DNA of 64,000 nt, taken from contig JAVTVY010012683.1 of NCBI GenBank assembly GCA_036873755.1, forward strand, positions 310,001 through 374,000. Direction: 5' to 3'. Positions within the stretch are counted from its first letter, which is position 1. Every line of letters begins with the position of its first letter. The stretch comes from Hanleya hanleyi. Taxonomy: Eukaryota > Mollusca > Polyplacophora > Lepidopleurida > Hanleyidae. Below are positions 54,059 through 64,000 of this stretch, one piece after another. Below the pieces are notes generated by a model. It was not told the origin of the DNA. It saw only the letters and a list, made by a program, of their open reading frames with translations, and made no database searches. Both the position numbers and the translations under genes were made by a program.

Positions 54059-55360
54059 GAGTGCTTTGAAAGAGTTTGTCGGATCAGGGCCGAAAGTCCT
54101 TGATGGATTAGCGCAGGTAGCTAAATAGGTGACAAAGGATCAGGTCAGAGATTTTCTCCTCTTAAACGGTATCTTGGATTATTCAAGATCAGTGCGGTCA
54201 CTTTGAGGAGACAGTACTTGTCAGAATAAAATGCCCACACACTGACATCAGACATATTTTTGAAAAATATGGTAAAGTGCATGACATTTCTCATGAGTAC
54301 TATACTTTTAACACAGATTTAAAAACTGGGAGTAGGATACCTAAGATTCATAGCGGACGGTGTGGATATCTGACATCAAAACCACTCTCACTCCCACCAA
54401 CCCCCCACACACACACACAGTTTTGTTTGGAGAATTCAGACTTCCTTTTTGGTATAAAGGTTAGGTTATTTTCAACCAATTTTCCTCATTTTCAATTTTT
54501 TTATTTTTAATTAATGGAATTAATAGGGCATTTTAAAAAAAACTTGCTCATGAAGTAAATCATGAAGTCGGTGAATCCGAAGTCGGTGAATTAGAGGTCA
54601 GAATTGACCTTGATCTCGATCTTGACCTCCAAATCGATATCCAATCAATTTCGATCATCTTGGTTTGGTATTTGGCGGACGATCTTGACCTTTTGGTATG
54701 TGATGACCCCTGCATTGATGTATGACCTGGATCTTGACCTCCGACATTAGGGAGCAGAACGCTGCAGTGCAATGAAAGCGTATCGACATTTTATGACGGA
54801 GACCAGAGCCTCTGAGGTCAATTTCAAGGTCATCATTACCATGGTTATAAACGTGAATTTTATATGTACCATTTATGAGGCCGTTGATCACAAATAATAT
54901 GTCAGACTGAAGAAACTTGACGATGCAGAGCAATTAGGCGACAAATTCGACACATGGCAGTTTCTTTATATACCCTATACACTTATTCTCCAAAGTTTTC
55001 TCCAAGTAATACAATACATGCTTGAGGGTCATTATATAGCCACCATGATGTTACCCGATCGCGAGGAGCGATCGTAAAAAAAAACCTGACCCGAATAAAC
55101 ATATACACAGAATATTTACAAAAACATTAGGCACTGAACATTTTATTCATAAAAATTTAAAAATGAAATTAATTCATTGGAAATTTGAACATTAAATATT
55201 ATTTCGATACCGTTAATGGTAAATTGATACATGATAAAAGACTTTCCTTTTTTGTTTTTTTTTATATTTTTTGTTGGAAGGACAATTATGAATATATATC
55301 ATTTAATAATTGAACTAAATTAAACAAATTACAGATAAATTAGAATGATATATATATATC
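54059..55360. repeat. Dispersed repeat copy 2 and AT-rich DNA
   Basis: 54495-54690 is the second copy of the 52480 repeat (aattaatggaattaataggg, cttgctcatgaagtaa, then gacct phrases every 12-24 bp). A (CA)n run lies at 54403-54418. The stretch 54940-55360 is AT-rich, with no gene. Confidence 0.5.
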
Positions 55361-55530
55361 TCTCTCTCTCTCTCGGAATCCTACGTTCTGATTGCTTCGG
55401 TATACTTTGCTTTTGCGGCTTATTTCTTCCCTGCATGTCACAGAATCCTACGTCGTGACTGCCTGGTCTGGACCTTGTCCCTTACATCATTTCTTCCCTG
55501 CACGTCACGGAATCCTACGTCGTGATTGCC
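55361..55530 (+). repeat. (TC)n and imperfect 64-bp tandem repeat
   Basis: A TC run at 55361-55374, then gaatcctacgt.gtgattgc three times (55376, 55442, 55510), the last two also sharing ttcttccctgca upstream. Confidence 0.6.
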
Positions 55531-55728
55531 TATTCATTCTGTGCTCTTCTTTTGATCTTTGTGTGCTGTTCCGTGGTCCAGCCCTCTGCACGTGATGTCG
55601 ATGCGACTGCTTCCTGGCTACCAGTGGCCCTGCCCTCCTCCATCGCAGCATATGATACTGAAGTGACCGGTACGTCTTCTGGGCCACCAGGGGCAGGCCT
55701 CTTGTTTTGTGGGACAACAGGCGAGTGA
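55522..55728 (+). CDS. Doubtful small ORF with signal-peptide-like start
   Basis: 68 codons from a TTG (no ATG): AYSFCALLLIFVCCSVVQPS is a hydrophobic leader, then a Ser/Pro/Gly-rich stretch. It begins inside the tandem repeat and has no recognisable domain. An exon of a secreted protein is possible but unsupported. Confidence 0.2.
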   Translation: MIAYSFCALLLIFVCCSVVQPSARDVDATASWLPVALPSSIAAYDTEVTGTSSGPPGAGLLFCGTTGE

Positions 55729-55734
55729 CAATCT

Positions 55735-56430
55735 CGCACGTTATTTATTCTCAGGAGTGGTTAGCACACCTAAAATCACATCCCATAAACGAGTCTAGGC
55801 GAGTGATGGGTTATAGCCTGGGACACTGGAGGTGTGAAGTGGCCCTGTTGCCTTTTCCAGAGCAATTCTGTGTGCTGTCGACTTCAAGTGGCGTAATACT
55901 GTGAATTTGCTAACAAATTTTGCTCCCACGACATATTTGTCCAGCTCATTTGCCGCTATCCCCCGAATAAGGGCGTCCTTGAGCCATCCTTAAAAAAATG
56001 TTTCTTGGCTGTAACCCGACCCTACCTCAGAGAGTTGGGTCGGTAGGTAGATAATTTCTTTTTTTGCGAGGTCAGATTTTCCCTTCAGAGAGAGTGGAAG
56101 AGTTCATGTGATTTGGTCTGGATACCAAGGTCATTTGAAAATGCCATGGGAAAAATACTGTAGAGAAAACAAGGTAGGTATCTTCAATGAAGAAGTAAAG
56201 CAAGATATCATTGATCTTGGGCTTAGATTTTATTTTGAGGAGATAATGAATGCTTCACATTCACATCCTTGACCAAATTCTTGACATCGAATATTGACTA
56301 GATTGAGTGATAATCTGGTGTCACTGTGATGTGATTTTGAATAGTCCTTATATTAGATTAGTGAGGAATCTGGTGTCACTGCCTATTTTCTTGGTTGGCG
56401 CTTCGGAGGGTTTTTCGAAGTTTAATGCAA
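55735..56430. other. Unassigned DNA with a short duplication
   Basis: No gene. Near 56300-56385 atctggtgtcactg occurs twice in similar context. Confidence 0.4.
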
Positions 56431-57053
56431 TCATGGCACACTGGTAGGACGACTTAATACTCCTTCAAAAGGCTGCCCATTTCTCGTTGCACCTTCGGAA
56501 GCACAGTAACAGCACTTATCAGCTTTCCCTAAGCCAGACGAGTAGTAGGGAAATTCTAAGCTTTTAGTGCAAGACAACTGCAGGCGTACGCACATCTTCC
56601 CATGCAATGCATCATCTGTGGGGAAAAATATACAAGAAGAGTTGCAAATGCCCGAGCTCCTGCAACTGTTAGTATCTGTCATAGAAATCCAACATGGAGA
56701 ACAAAATGAGGGGAAAAAATGGAGAATTTAACTCGAAAGCGAACATATATAGACACTGCAGTACCTCGAAATATGTACATGTTAAAAATATAGCATTTTA
56801 TGGTAAGACTCCCAAACATGTCTATTGCAAACATACTGACAAAAACTAGATAACTATCAAGTCCTAGTACCATCCGTCTGATATTTCCTGAAGAGAACAG
56901 CACACTTGTATTGTGTTGTAGAAGACATTTGAGAGAGCAGAGTTCCCTGAAAGTCACCTTACTCGTGGAATAAATACATCTGGGCTTCCCACATTCATAG
57001 CATACGACCAGGCTTCTCACGTTCTGGGCAGTTAACTGGGCATTCTTCAATCC
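56431..57053 (-). pseudogene. Cys-rich two-exon coding fragment
   Basis: After a tgtcacag acceptor the exon starting at 57053 reads GLKNAQLTAQNVRSLVVCYE, then CGKPRCIYS and ELCSLKCLL. A second exon, after a ccccacag acceptor near 56612, reads DALHGKMCVRLQLSC, SLEFPYYSSG and KCCYCASEG. Paired Cys (CYECGKPRC, CCYC) suggest zinc ribbons. I recall similar AQNV..C..C.KPR proteins as multi-copy, probably transposon-linked, in molluscs and amphioxus, but cannot name the family. The flanking exons are not found, so it is a fragment. Confidence 0.45.
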
Positions 57054-59274
57054 CTGTGACAATACATGCAATTGAGAGTTACAAATTGAAGTCCATCAGC
57101 ATATCTGTACAAGATATGATGAGAACAGTCCAAACCAAGACACACCGACAGGTTCAAGAATCTGGACACTTTTCAATATCTCCTACTTGAAGCTTTGCAT
57201 CAACAACACTCAATAACATGCCTTTCTTTCCCTAAAATTGAGCAAAAAAAAATTAACATCCTGCATTCGTTCTTGAAAGAAGATATTCTGACCTGATATC
57301 TGTTGGCTGTTTCCATGTCCAGGTGTCCTGAACGACACCCTGAATTGGTTTGACCTGGAAGTTCAAGGGAATGGTATGTGAATGCATAACAAGGGATGAG
57401 AGTGCAACAGAAAAAAATATCTGAAAATAGCTGAATAAACATCACCCCGTTCACGATATTGTCAATTTTGACAATATCGACAATAGGTTTGACAATAGGT
57501 GACTTTGAATCAAGGGACGAGTGCTCACATATCCCACACTGAAATCGAAAGATTCCTTTTAGGTGAGAATTTTTTTCATGAAGGAAGAGAATGCCAGTCC
57601 TCGCAATTCAGAAATCTGCCTCGGCAGAAAATGTTACATTATCCCCCATTCAGCCCCATGTTAAAAATCGCCGAGGCCAACTCCATTTACTTCAGCTTTT
57701 TGCGTCGGCAATGATCTGCTCACTCATTTATATTTTCTGTAGCAGCCCTCGACAGAAATATGCATTTAAGAAAACTAGCTCACTTGTACGGGCTGCAGGT
57801 TCGTCGCCTTCTAATTCTTTGGTTCTTTTTTTGAAGAAGGGTACAGCTCACGTACTTGTATATCTGTTTGGGGGATTTCACTCCCTGTGTTGGTCTCTGG
57901 GTGGATGTAGGTTCACGGGATGTACCCTCTTGATTTTGAGAAGAACAAAATTAATACAATAAAAATTTCATACAATAAAACTCGTATAGAAATACACTGA
58001 AAATGTTTAAATTTTTATACAATTGGTTTGCAATTTAATAAGCATGTGTATATGAAAAATTCAAAATCATTCTAAACAACCAATCAAGTGGCAATGGCCC
58101 TATTATATATAACGTATAATATCGACTAGTCAGCTGTCTCGGACATCGTATTGTGAAGTACATTGCCCAACAATTGATTGGGAAAGACATCATTATGATG
58201 TTTACAGGGTTCAAACACTAACAGCAGGGTGTAACAACTTTTGATACGGTATCTCATGGAATCAGATCGCTGGTTCTCCCAGAAGACAAAATTGAAGTTC
58301 TTCCTGGAGGTTTGCAGGGAATTGCAGCATTTTCCGGGAATTTAGGAGGTTAGCAATTACATTCCAAGAGTTTTAAGGAGTTTCCAGGAGGCGCATGAAG
58401 CCTGATTTTAGCTTTGTGATGTTGGCGTTATGCCTGGAATATTGGCTCAGTTGATTGCTATGAACGATAGTAATCCGACTCCGATGATATGGGTCAGCCG
58501 GTCACGGCCTTTGCCGTTTCCAAATAGGCGTCATATTGGAGATATTCAAAAATGTTTTTTTAAACTTCAACCATTCCCAGAAACAGAAAACCGGTATTAA
58601 ATGTCGAATATTAATTCTTATAACCAGATCAAAATATTGCCTATGTCTGTTGATTCTTTCCATGCTTTTAGCTGTCCTAATACCTTCTTTCTTTTCATCT
58701 CTTTCAATTGTATCTGGAAAGAGATAAATTACCTACAATGGCAAGTCACCAAACCATCAATTGTGCATTGTGTCCACACCACTTCTAATCTCATTTAGTT
58801 GAAGAGCCCGCATGACCCATAATTCGAAAGAGGAGCTTTTGTAATTTAAACAGGAAGCTGATATCCTGCTACCCCTAGCTCAGTTGCCCAGGAACTAGTC
58901 AGAAACCTCACACAAACAGCGACTGAGTTGTTAGTTGCATTGTGAACACTTGTTACGTAAGACCGTTGTCCCTTGATTGGTTGTTTAGCATGACCTTGAT
59001 TTTTTTAATACACATGTTATAATTATTTCTTATTAACTCTTTCCCCATAGAATTGTTGGAAATTTTCTCTCTCTGACCCACAATAGATTTGTAATGGCGT
59101 AGGTCTTCAACCCATGGACTCATTTCAATTTTCATACTATTGCAGCGATGTAAAATATCCTGTTTTATATCCCATGTCATGTGGAGAAATATTTACCAAT
59201 GGTCTCCCACAGACCCCTTCTACGTAATTTGTTCACGTTTTATATCAATATCAGCAACATTTATTCTAAAAATA
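57054..59274. other. Unassigned DNA
   Basis: No supported gene. A 24-bp palindrome gatattgtcaa/ttgacaatatc lies at 57457-57480, followed by a second gacaatag direct repeat. Around 58300-58390 ggagg and tccagg phrases repeat. Confidence 0.4.
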
Positions 59275-59865
59275 AGTAGGAGAGAGAGAGAGAGAATTAA
59301 GGTTTAACGTCTCATTCAGCAATATTTCAGCTATATAGCGACGATCAAACAAAATTCTAAGTAATCAATTCAAAAACTCGGTAAACTAATGCGTTAAAAC
59401 AGGTACAAACATTAAAATTTGTACAACAAACCAATCTCTCAAATAACCTAAAATACAATCCTCTTTCACTCTGCTAAAAAGATCTTCCAGCGTAGCTGCT
59501 CGATAAAAAGTATCTCTTACAGTCTTAAAATCTATGCAGTCTATGAGAATATGTTTCACCCTGAGATCTTCATGGCAAGGTATACATCTTGGAATCGGCT
59601 CCTATTTTAGTAAATATTCATGAGTCAATCGTGTGTGACCGATCCTACATCATCTAATCATGGCCTGGTCGAAACGCTTATGACTGTTCAGATGAGTATA
59701 ACCAACCGTTTTTTTTTTTGAACTCGTGAAGTTTGTTATTATCCATAATATCCCATAAAGATTGAAACAGCTTTCTAACATAAGGATGGTCTGAAATCAC
59801 TGTATGGGATTCCAACAGGATCACCCTCTTCACCTAAAGCTGCCTTAGCCAATCTATCAGTGAGC
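59275..59865 (-). mobile_element. LINE 3' fragment, copy E
   Basis: It closely matches copy B 12497-13080: GA tail, gtttaacgtctcattcagc, then the ORF2 C-terminal region (cggctcc.attttagtaaat, cctggtcgaaacg, aaccaaccgtttttt). It is 5' truncated at about 59865 with frames broken. Confidence 0.8.
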
Positions 59866-59990
59866 ATTGAAAACAAGTGCGTTGTCACCGGAACGAGCAG
59901 CAGGCATGGTGTGGCCAGAGTAATCCGAACGGGCGGAGGTTTCACTTCCCGACGATGAAGGATGTTGTCGTTGTTGTTGTACGGGAGTAT

Positions 59991-60233
59991 TTAGTTCCTC
60001 ACCGCTTTCCCGAGCAGTAAACGCGGAGCCAAAGGAAAGTCATCAAATTGTAAGGAGATGATCTCGTCAGTTAACAGTTTCACACCTCGCAGATCGTCAA
60101 AACCATGATGGAGAAGGGCAGCAATTGTGATGGTATGAATACCGCATTCTTTTGCCCAAGTTTGTACATCACAGTTGTCATCCTCTGGTGAGGGTACATT
60201 TTCCGGCGCGACTGTATCAGATCCTGATTGCAT
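59991..60233 (-). CDS. SAM-like domain protein fragment
   Basis: ATG at 60233, 80 residues. After an acidic leader, VQTWAKECGIHTITIAALLH, HGFDDLRGVKLLTDE and PLAPRLLLGKAV have the spacing of a SAM-type helical bundle (W near the start, G-F in the middle, LLLxKAV at the end). SAM-like modules mediate protein-protein contacts and occur in many mollusc repeat-linked proteins. It ends at a TAA soon after the domain. It could be a small gene or one exon. Family assignment is tentative. Confidence 0.4.
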   Translation of the reverse strand: MQSGSDTVAPENVPSPEDDNCDVQTWAKECGIHTITIAALLHHGFDDLRGVKLLTDEIISLQFDDFPLAPRLLLGKAVRN

Positions 60234-60316
60234 AGACAACGTGGAAAATAACAAGAGTTTTCAGTGGGTAATTGTCGATACCACGCAGGGCCAAGAGTGG
60301 CAGTCACAGCTTTCAA

Positions 60317-61100
60317 AGCAATAGCATGATGTCAAAATAAAGTCAGGAAATAGTCAAATCGCGCTTAGAAGAACACAGGAAAAACAGATTAAACTTGGCC
60401 CTACATGTGCAGCGTATATGCTAGAATTGAAAACTGGCGGGTTTTCCTTTGTGTAGTTAGAGTATATACTACAGCTATCAGCACAAGAACATCTGCCATT
60501 TGATTGGGTACAGTAAGGAATAAACAACGGTTGATTGGCTGCAGTACAACTTGTTTACTGGGGGCTGCAAGGCAATCAGCCTGCTATGTTTTAAAGTAAC
60601 TTATCAAGTTACCATCGAAAATTCAAAGTGGATTTGAATTTTGAACCACAACCAACCAAGTTGAATTTTTCCCATGTTGTACTTCACACTGTGGACTATT
60701 TGTGAAAGTTTCAGATGGATTAGTGCATATTTGGCTGATTTATTGCATGTTGTGTTGAGGAATTTTGCTTTAAACAGGCTTTTACCATACAACATTGTGT
60801 CCATCACATAAAGCATTGGAGATATGAAGATAGCTCAGTACCATACCAGTGCCATATATGTTCTGGGAGGTTATTTAATGTAGTTTTCAATAACAGAAGC
60901 TGAATGTGAAAAACATAAAGAGAATGATTTCCAGCAAACATAGATACCACCAAAAGTCTGGGAGAGTCAACAGACAAAGAAATGAATGAATTGAAAAACT
61001 CACTTAGTCGACATTGAGGTGCGATATCTCAAGGAGATAGCTGAGACGCACACCATATCGGATGTCCCCATAATTCCAGAAAGAGAGCGATAGCAAAGAC
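60317..61100. other. Unassigned DNA
   Basis: No supported gene or repeat. Confidence 0.4.
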
Positions 61101-61943
61101 ATGACTGACGTTTCTGTAGAAGCGAGAATAGACGAACATTCTGAAAAGAGTTGGACGTCTACACCGCGCCGTAAAACACAGAAACTAGCCTACCGAATTC
61201 CAGAAACGATAGACGATATAAATCCAGGATTGTCGGAGAAGCTGTCCGCTACGTATGACATGGTCACGAACGAAAAAACAAAGGACAAGCTGACGAAAAT
61301 ACAACTTGCCTACGTCCATTATTTCATCTCATCCAATTCAACAACGATAACAGGTAAATGCAAATAATAACTTCTTTGAGTGGCAATTAGACGCTGGGAA
61401 AATGCACAGTGAATAACTAAGAACATACGTATGGATAAGAAATTCTGGGTTCGTTGTTGCTCAGCGTTTCACTCTTTCTCCAAAGCACTCAAGCTGTAAT
61501 GATAAATATCAACAGGTTCAATAACGTTGTCTAATACAAAGTTGCTACCAATACGCAAGTTCTTAGTTATTCACTATGCAAATACTAATTTGATGAGCTG
61601 GATATTTGAGCGGTTCGGCATTTATCATATGAATGGGTGGGAAGTAGGCCAGCATTAACGCTTGGTATATTAGAGGATATTTTCGCTGCATTTCTTCACA
61701 CTCAGAAAACTGATTTGTGAATTACAACTGGAAATGATATATATTCAAACACTCTATTGCTTGTGTTTGTTGCCAGGTAAATCTGAAGAAACAATTATTC
61801 TCCAATGGCATCAGAGATGGTATGTGGTATAAGGCCTGGAAGCCCGCAGATGTCAAAGGAGACTTCTACTCCTACCTGAAGGAGAAAATCAAGGGTATTG
61901 TGAAGCGCAACAGAGTCTCTAAGCAGATGAAGAAATTGACATA
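61101..61943 (+). CDS. Unrecognised two-exon candidate gene
   Basis: Exon 1 from ATG 61101 (MTDVSVEARIDEHSEKSW, AYRIPETIDDINPGLSEKL, KIQLAYVHYFISSN) ends at a good donor (acag|gtaaat, near 61353). After a ttgccag acceptor near 61776 a frame reads GMWYKAWKPADVKGDFYSYL, then a Lys-rich end KRNRVSKQMKKLT to TAA near 61943. The phases do not match: joined directly, exon 2 reads GKSEETIILQWHQRWYVV and stops. So either the exons belong to different models or an indel is present. Composition looks coding. I know no homologue. Confidence 0.35.
61403..61580. mobile_element. 178-bp MITE in the putative intron
   Basis: Termini at 61403-61424 (tgcacagtgaataactaaga) and 61559-61580 (its near reverse complement, one mismatch) enclose 134 bp without coding content. 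Confidence 0.6.
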
Positions 61944-62225
61944 AGACTACGGGAACATCCCCAGCGGCCATGTTTAATATATGCGAAATGCATAGAAGTC
62001 CTTGAAGGTCACACACAGCAATGACTATTTTAATGTGCCTTTTGTATGTTTCTGGATGATTCGATTCATGTGAGCAAGATGGCTGCTGAGACAGTCATGC
62101 TTGAAGTTGATAGATACGATTGAACTGAATACCAAAGCTCTGAAAATGCGATCAACGATTCTATGAAGTGTCGATTCAACAAAATCTATAACTTTAAACA
62201 GCTCAACGTTCTCTGTCGTTGAAGA
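61944..62225. other. Spacer before PLE tip P5
   Basis: Nothing recognised. Confidence 0.4.
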
Positions 62226-62368
62226 TTACAAGCGTCTAGTCCGTCATTCATAATCCAGCCGTCGTCCATTAGAGAATATCCGCGTCCATAATCCAAAGAC
62301 CTATTTCATATTCCATATAACAGTATTAGCACCAAATTCAAAAAGACAATCATAGTATACATAAACAT
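62226..62368 (-). mobile_element. PLE 3' tip P5
   Basis: TTACAAGCGTCTAG at 62226 followed by 140 bp of the P2/P3 3' end, cut off inside the small membrane ORF. It directly abuts the viroplasmin-like frame. Confidence 0.8.
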
Positions 62369-63503
62369 AAGCCGAAATTACCAGCTGTGTGTTTCTATGC
62401 CGTAACCTCTGGGAAAATCTGCGGTTTATTTACGGACTGGAACTCCTGCAGAAAGCAAGTTGCAAGAGTAACTGGTAGCAAACAGAAGAAATTTAAGAGC
62501 TATGAAGACGCAAAAGACGCAATGCTAGATGCTGGTTTTGAGGAATTCCAAATATATACGGGAGTATACGACTCCACTTCTGTTGGTGTCTCAAACAAAG
62601 ACTGAGAGATTCAACATGGCGGCAGTACGCCAGTTGTAAACAAAGAAGACGTGAGGGTTGACCCAGTTGAACCAGTAGTGGCGGGAGAAAACCATACAGA
62701 AGAAATACCCAGGTCGCCGCGTTTCTCGTGTAAGTTGTCTACATGTAGAGATAAAGATGATAACCACATGCTGCAACGCGACTCGTGTGAAACGTGGACA
62801 CATTACAAATGCTCTAAACTACCGGCTTATGAACTGATGAAATATGTGGACAGTAGCAATCAAGCATTCAGATGTGAATTTTGTTCCCCGACAAACCAAG
62901 CAGTGAGTACCTACTTTCAAACCTTGTCAGATCAGGAAGCCAATGACAAGTTCAATGAACAGTCCACTAAGAAAGAGCCTGAACAGTTTATGTCTTCAGT
63001 GAGGTACGCAATTTTGGATCTTGGCGAAAGCTGCAAGAATATCATGCAGGAGTTACACGAGCTGAAGATTACACAACAAGGTATACAGGCTGACGTCACA
63101 GAAATAAAGACAGACATATCCCAGTTGATTAAGAGTAATTTCCTGCTACTTGAAACCTATGTGACTGATATTCATGGTAAGATTCCTAAACCAATTTCTG
63201 AACTATCTATTGGCTGTTCGGGTGCCTTGTTGGCTGAAACACAGCAACAGAAAATACAAGAAAGCATCCATCGCCAAGCTGAACGGTGAATTTTGTGTCC
63301 TGAAAACGGAAATAACTAATTTGAAATCGGGAGTTCACCAATACGCGGCAATGCCACATCAATGTCATGTTCGGACAGATGACCCATTTCAAGACCCCCA
63401 AAAAGTTTGCACGGTCATATTCCAAGGTCTTGCAAGAGAATATCTCCACTCCTTCGAGATTTGCCCCTCTAGATCTGGAGCAGACTATCCCAAAACAGGC
63501 TGT
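62369..63503 (+). pseudogene. RNase H1-type hybrid-binding (viroplasmin-like) domain plus PHD finger and coiled coil
   Basis: One frame with a single TGA at 62603-62605. First part: CFYAVTSGKICGLFTDWNSC, KQVARVTGSKQKKFKSYEDA, the hybrid-binding domain of RNase H1 and caulimovirus viroplasmin-type proteins, which grips RNA/DNA hybrids. After the stop: a PHD-like finger (CKLSTCRDKDDNHML, DSCETWTHYKCSKLP, FRCEFC) and a coiled coil (MQELHELKITQQGIQADVTE). The frame ends at 63287-63289, but a shifted frame continues (KLNGEFCVLKTEITNLKSGV) to the LINE junction at 63504. I take it as an ORF1-like protein of a retroelement or a captured gene. Start and end are cut by P5 and LINE copy D. Confidence 0.6.
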
Positions 63504-64000
63504 TGATCTTGATACTAAACAGAGTAGTAGACAAAATACTGCCCTGTGGGACACCCTGGTCTTGATCAAAATGATCAGACATAGTTGTACCCAAACGAAT
63601 TTGCAATTGTCTATCATTCAAAAAGTTGGAAGATCTTTAAGAATCCCGTATTTCCATGTAGTATCGTAGGCTTTTTCTAAATCAAAAAAGATAGAAACAA
63701 CATGTTCGTTCTTGGCGAAAGCATTCTTAACATATGAATCTAATCTGACTAAATGATCAATGGTACTTCTATTTTTTCGGAAACCGGCTTGAATATCAGT
63801 AAGTTACTTTTCAGTTTCCAGGTACCAAACAAGGCGATCATTTATCATGCGCTCCATTGTTTCGCAGACACAACTAGTCAGTGAAATCGGACGATAATTA
63901 CCAGGGTCCGTATGGTCACGACCAGGCTTTGGTACTGGTATAACTATGGCATTGTGCCAGGACGGAGGAAATTCTTCTCTATACCAAAGTCTATTGAATA
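63504..64000 (-). mobile_element. I/Nimb-like LINE, copy D (runs off the window)
   Basis: It matches copy B from 14346 upward: RT motif A region, GFRKNRSTIDHL in the correct orientation, then GNYRPISLTS. A TAA interrupts ETEK*LTDIQ, and about 50 bp is missing after the FISNF/NDRQ region (near 63630). Its 3' side is cut at 63504. Confidence 0.8.

Overview
This 64 kb window looks like nuclear DNA of a marine invertebrate, most likely a gastropod mollusc. The evidence is GT-AG introns, AATAAA signals, dense nested transposons, and a dispersed tail (gcgacgttaaacc followed by CACT, CT or GA repeats) that I recall from abalone and top-shell type genomes. I see no confident conserved host gene. Almost every coding region belongs to, or looks captured by, a mobile element.

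0-7.5 kb: a short retroposon with a 13-bp target duplication, then a Tnp2-like transposase ORF followed by a six-exon DUF4806 gene on the same strand, then decayed repeats. 7.5-18 kb: a GTTGG-rich inverted-repeat element, a truncated I-type LINE (copy A, minus strand), a Penelope-like element (PLE, copy P1, plus strand), a broken KCTD/T1-type BTB sequence, and a nearly full-length LINE (copy B, minus strand) with ORF1 (zinc knuckles) and ORF2 (endonuclease, reverse transcriptase, RNase H). Copy B carries a 48-bp micro-inversion in its RT.

19.6-27 kb: a YqaJ nuclease gene with a PHD finger (plus) convergent with a THAP/DDE transposase gene (minus), separated by SINEs, an inverted-repeat element and PLE copy P2. 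27-31 kb: a 1.4 kb degenerate satellite, a 0.7 kb inverted-repeat element and retroposon tails. 31.3-47.5 kb: I read this as one large two-gene DNA transposon of the IS4EU/ISL2EU type. It has 34-bp terminal inverted repeats (30/34 match), a CA duplication, a THAP/DDE transposase gene (plus) just inside the left end and a SWIM-YqaJ-PHD nuclease gene (minus) just inside the right end. It is swollen to 16 kb by nested PLEs (P3, P4) and inverted-repeat elements.

47.5-64 kb: more LINE 3' fragments (one hosting an ACTTGAG-rich MITE and a TTAA-flanked Kolobok-like element with a THAP ORF), a MITE with a 9-bp duplication, a 54-bp perfect-palindrome element, a Cys-rich two-exon fragment, a SAM-like ORF, an unrecognised two-exon candidate gene, a PLE 3' tip (P5), a viroplasmin/PHD ORF with one stop, and a LINE running off the end.

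Most element genes carry one to three single-base frameshifts, several in homopolymer runs, so some may be assembly errors. Family names are from sequence patterns and memory; no search was run.
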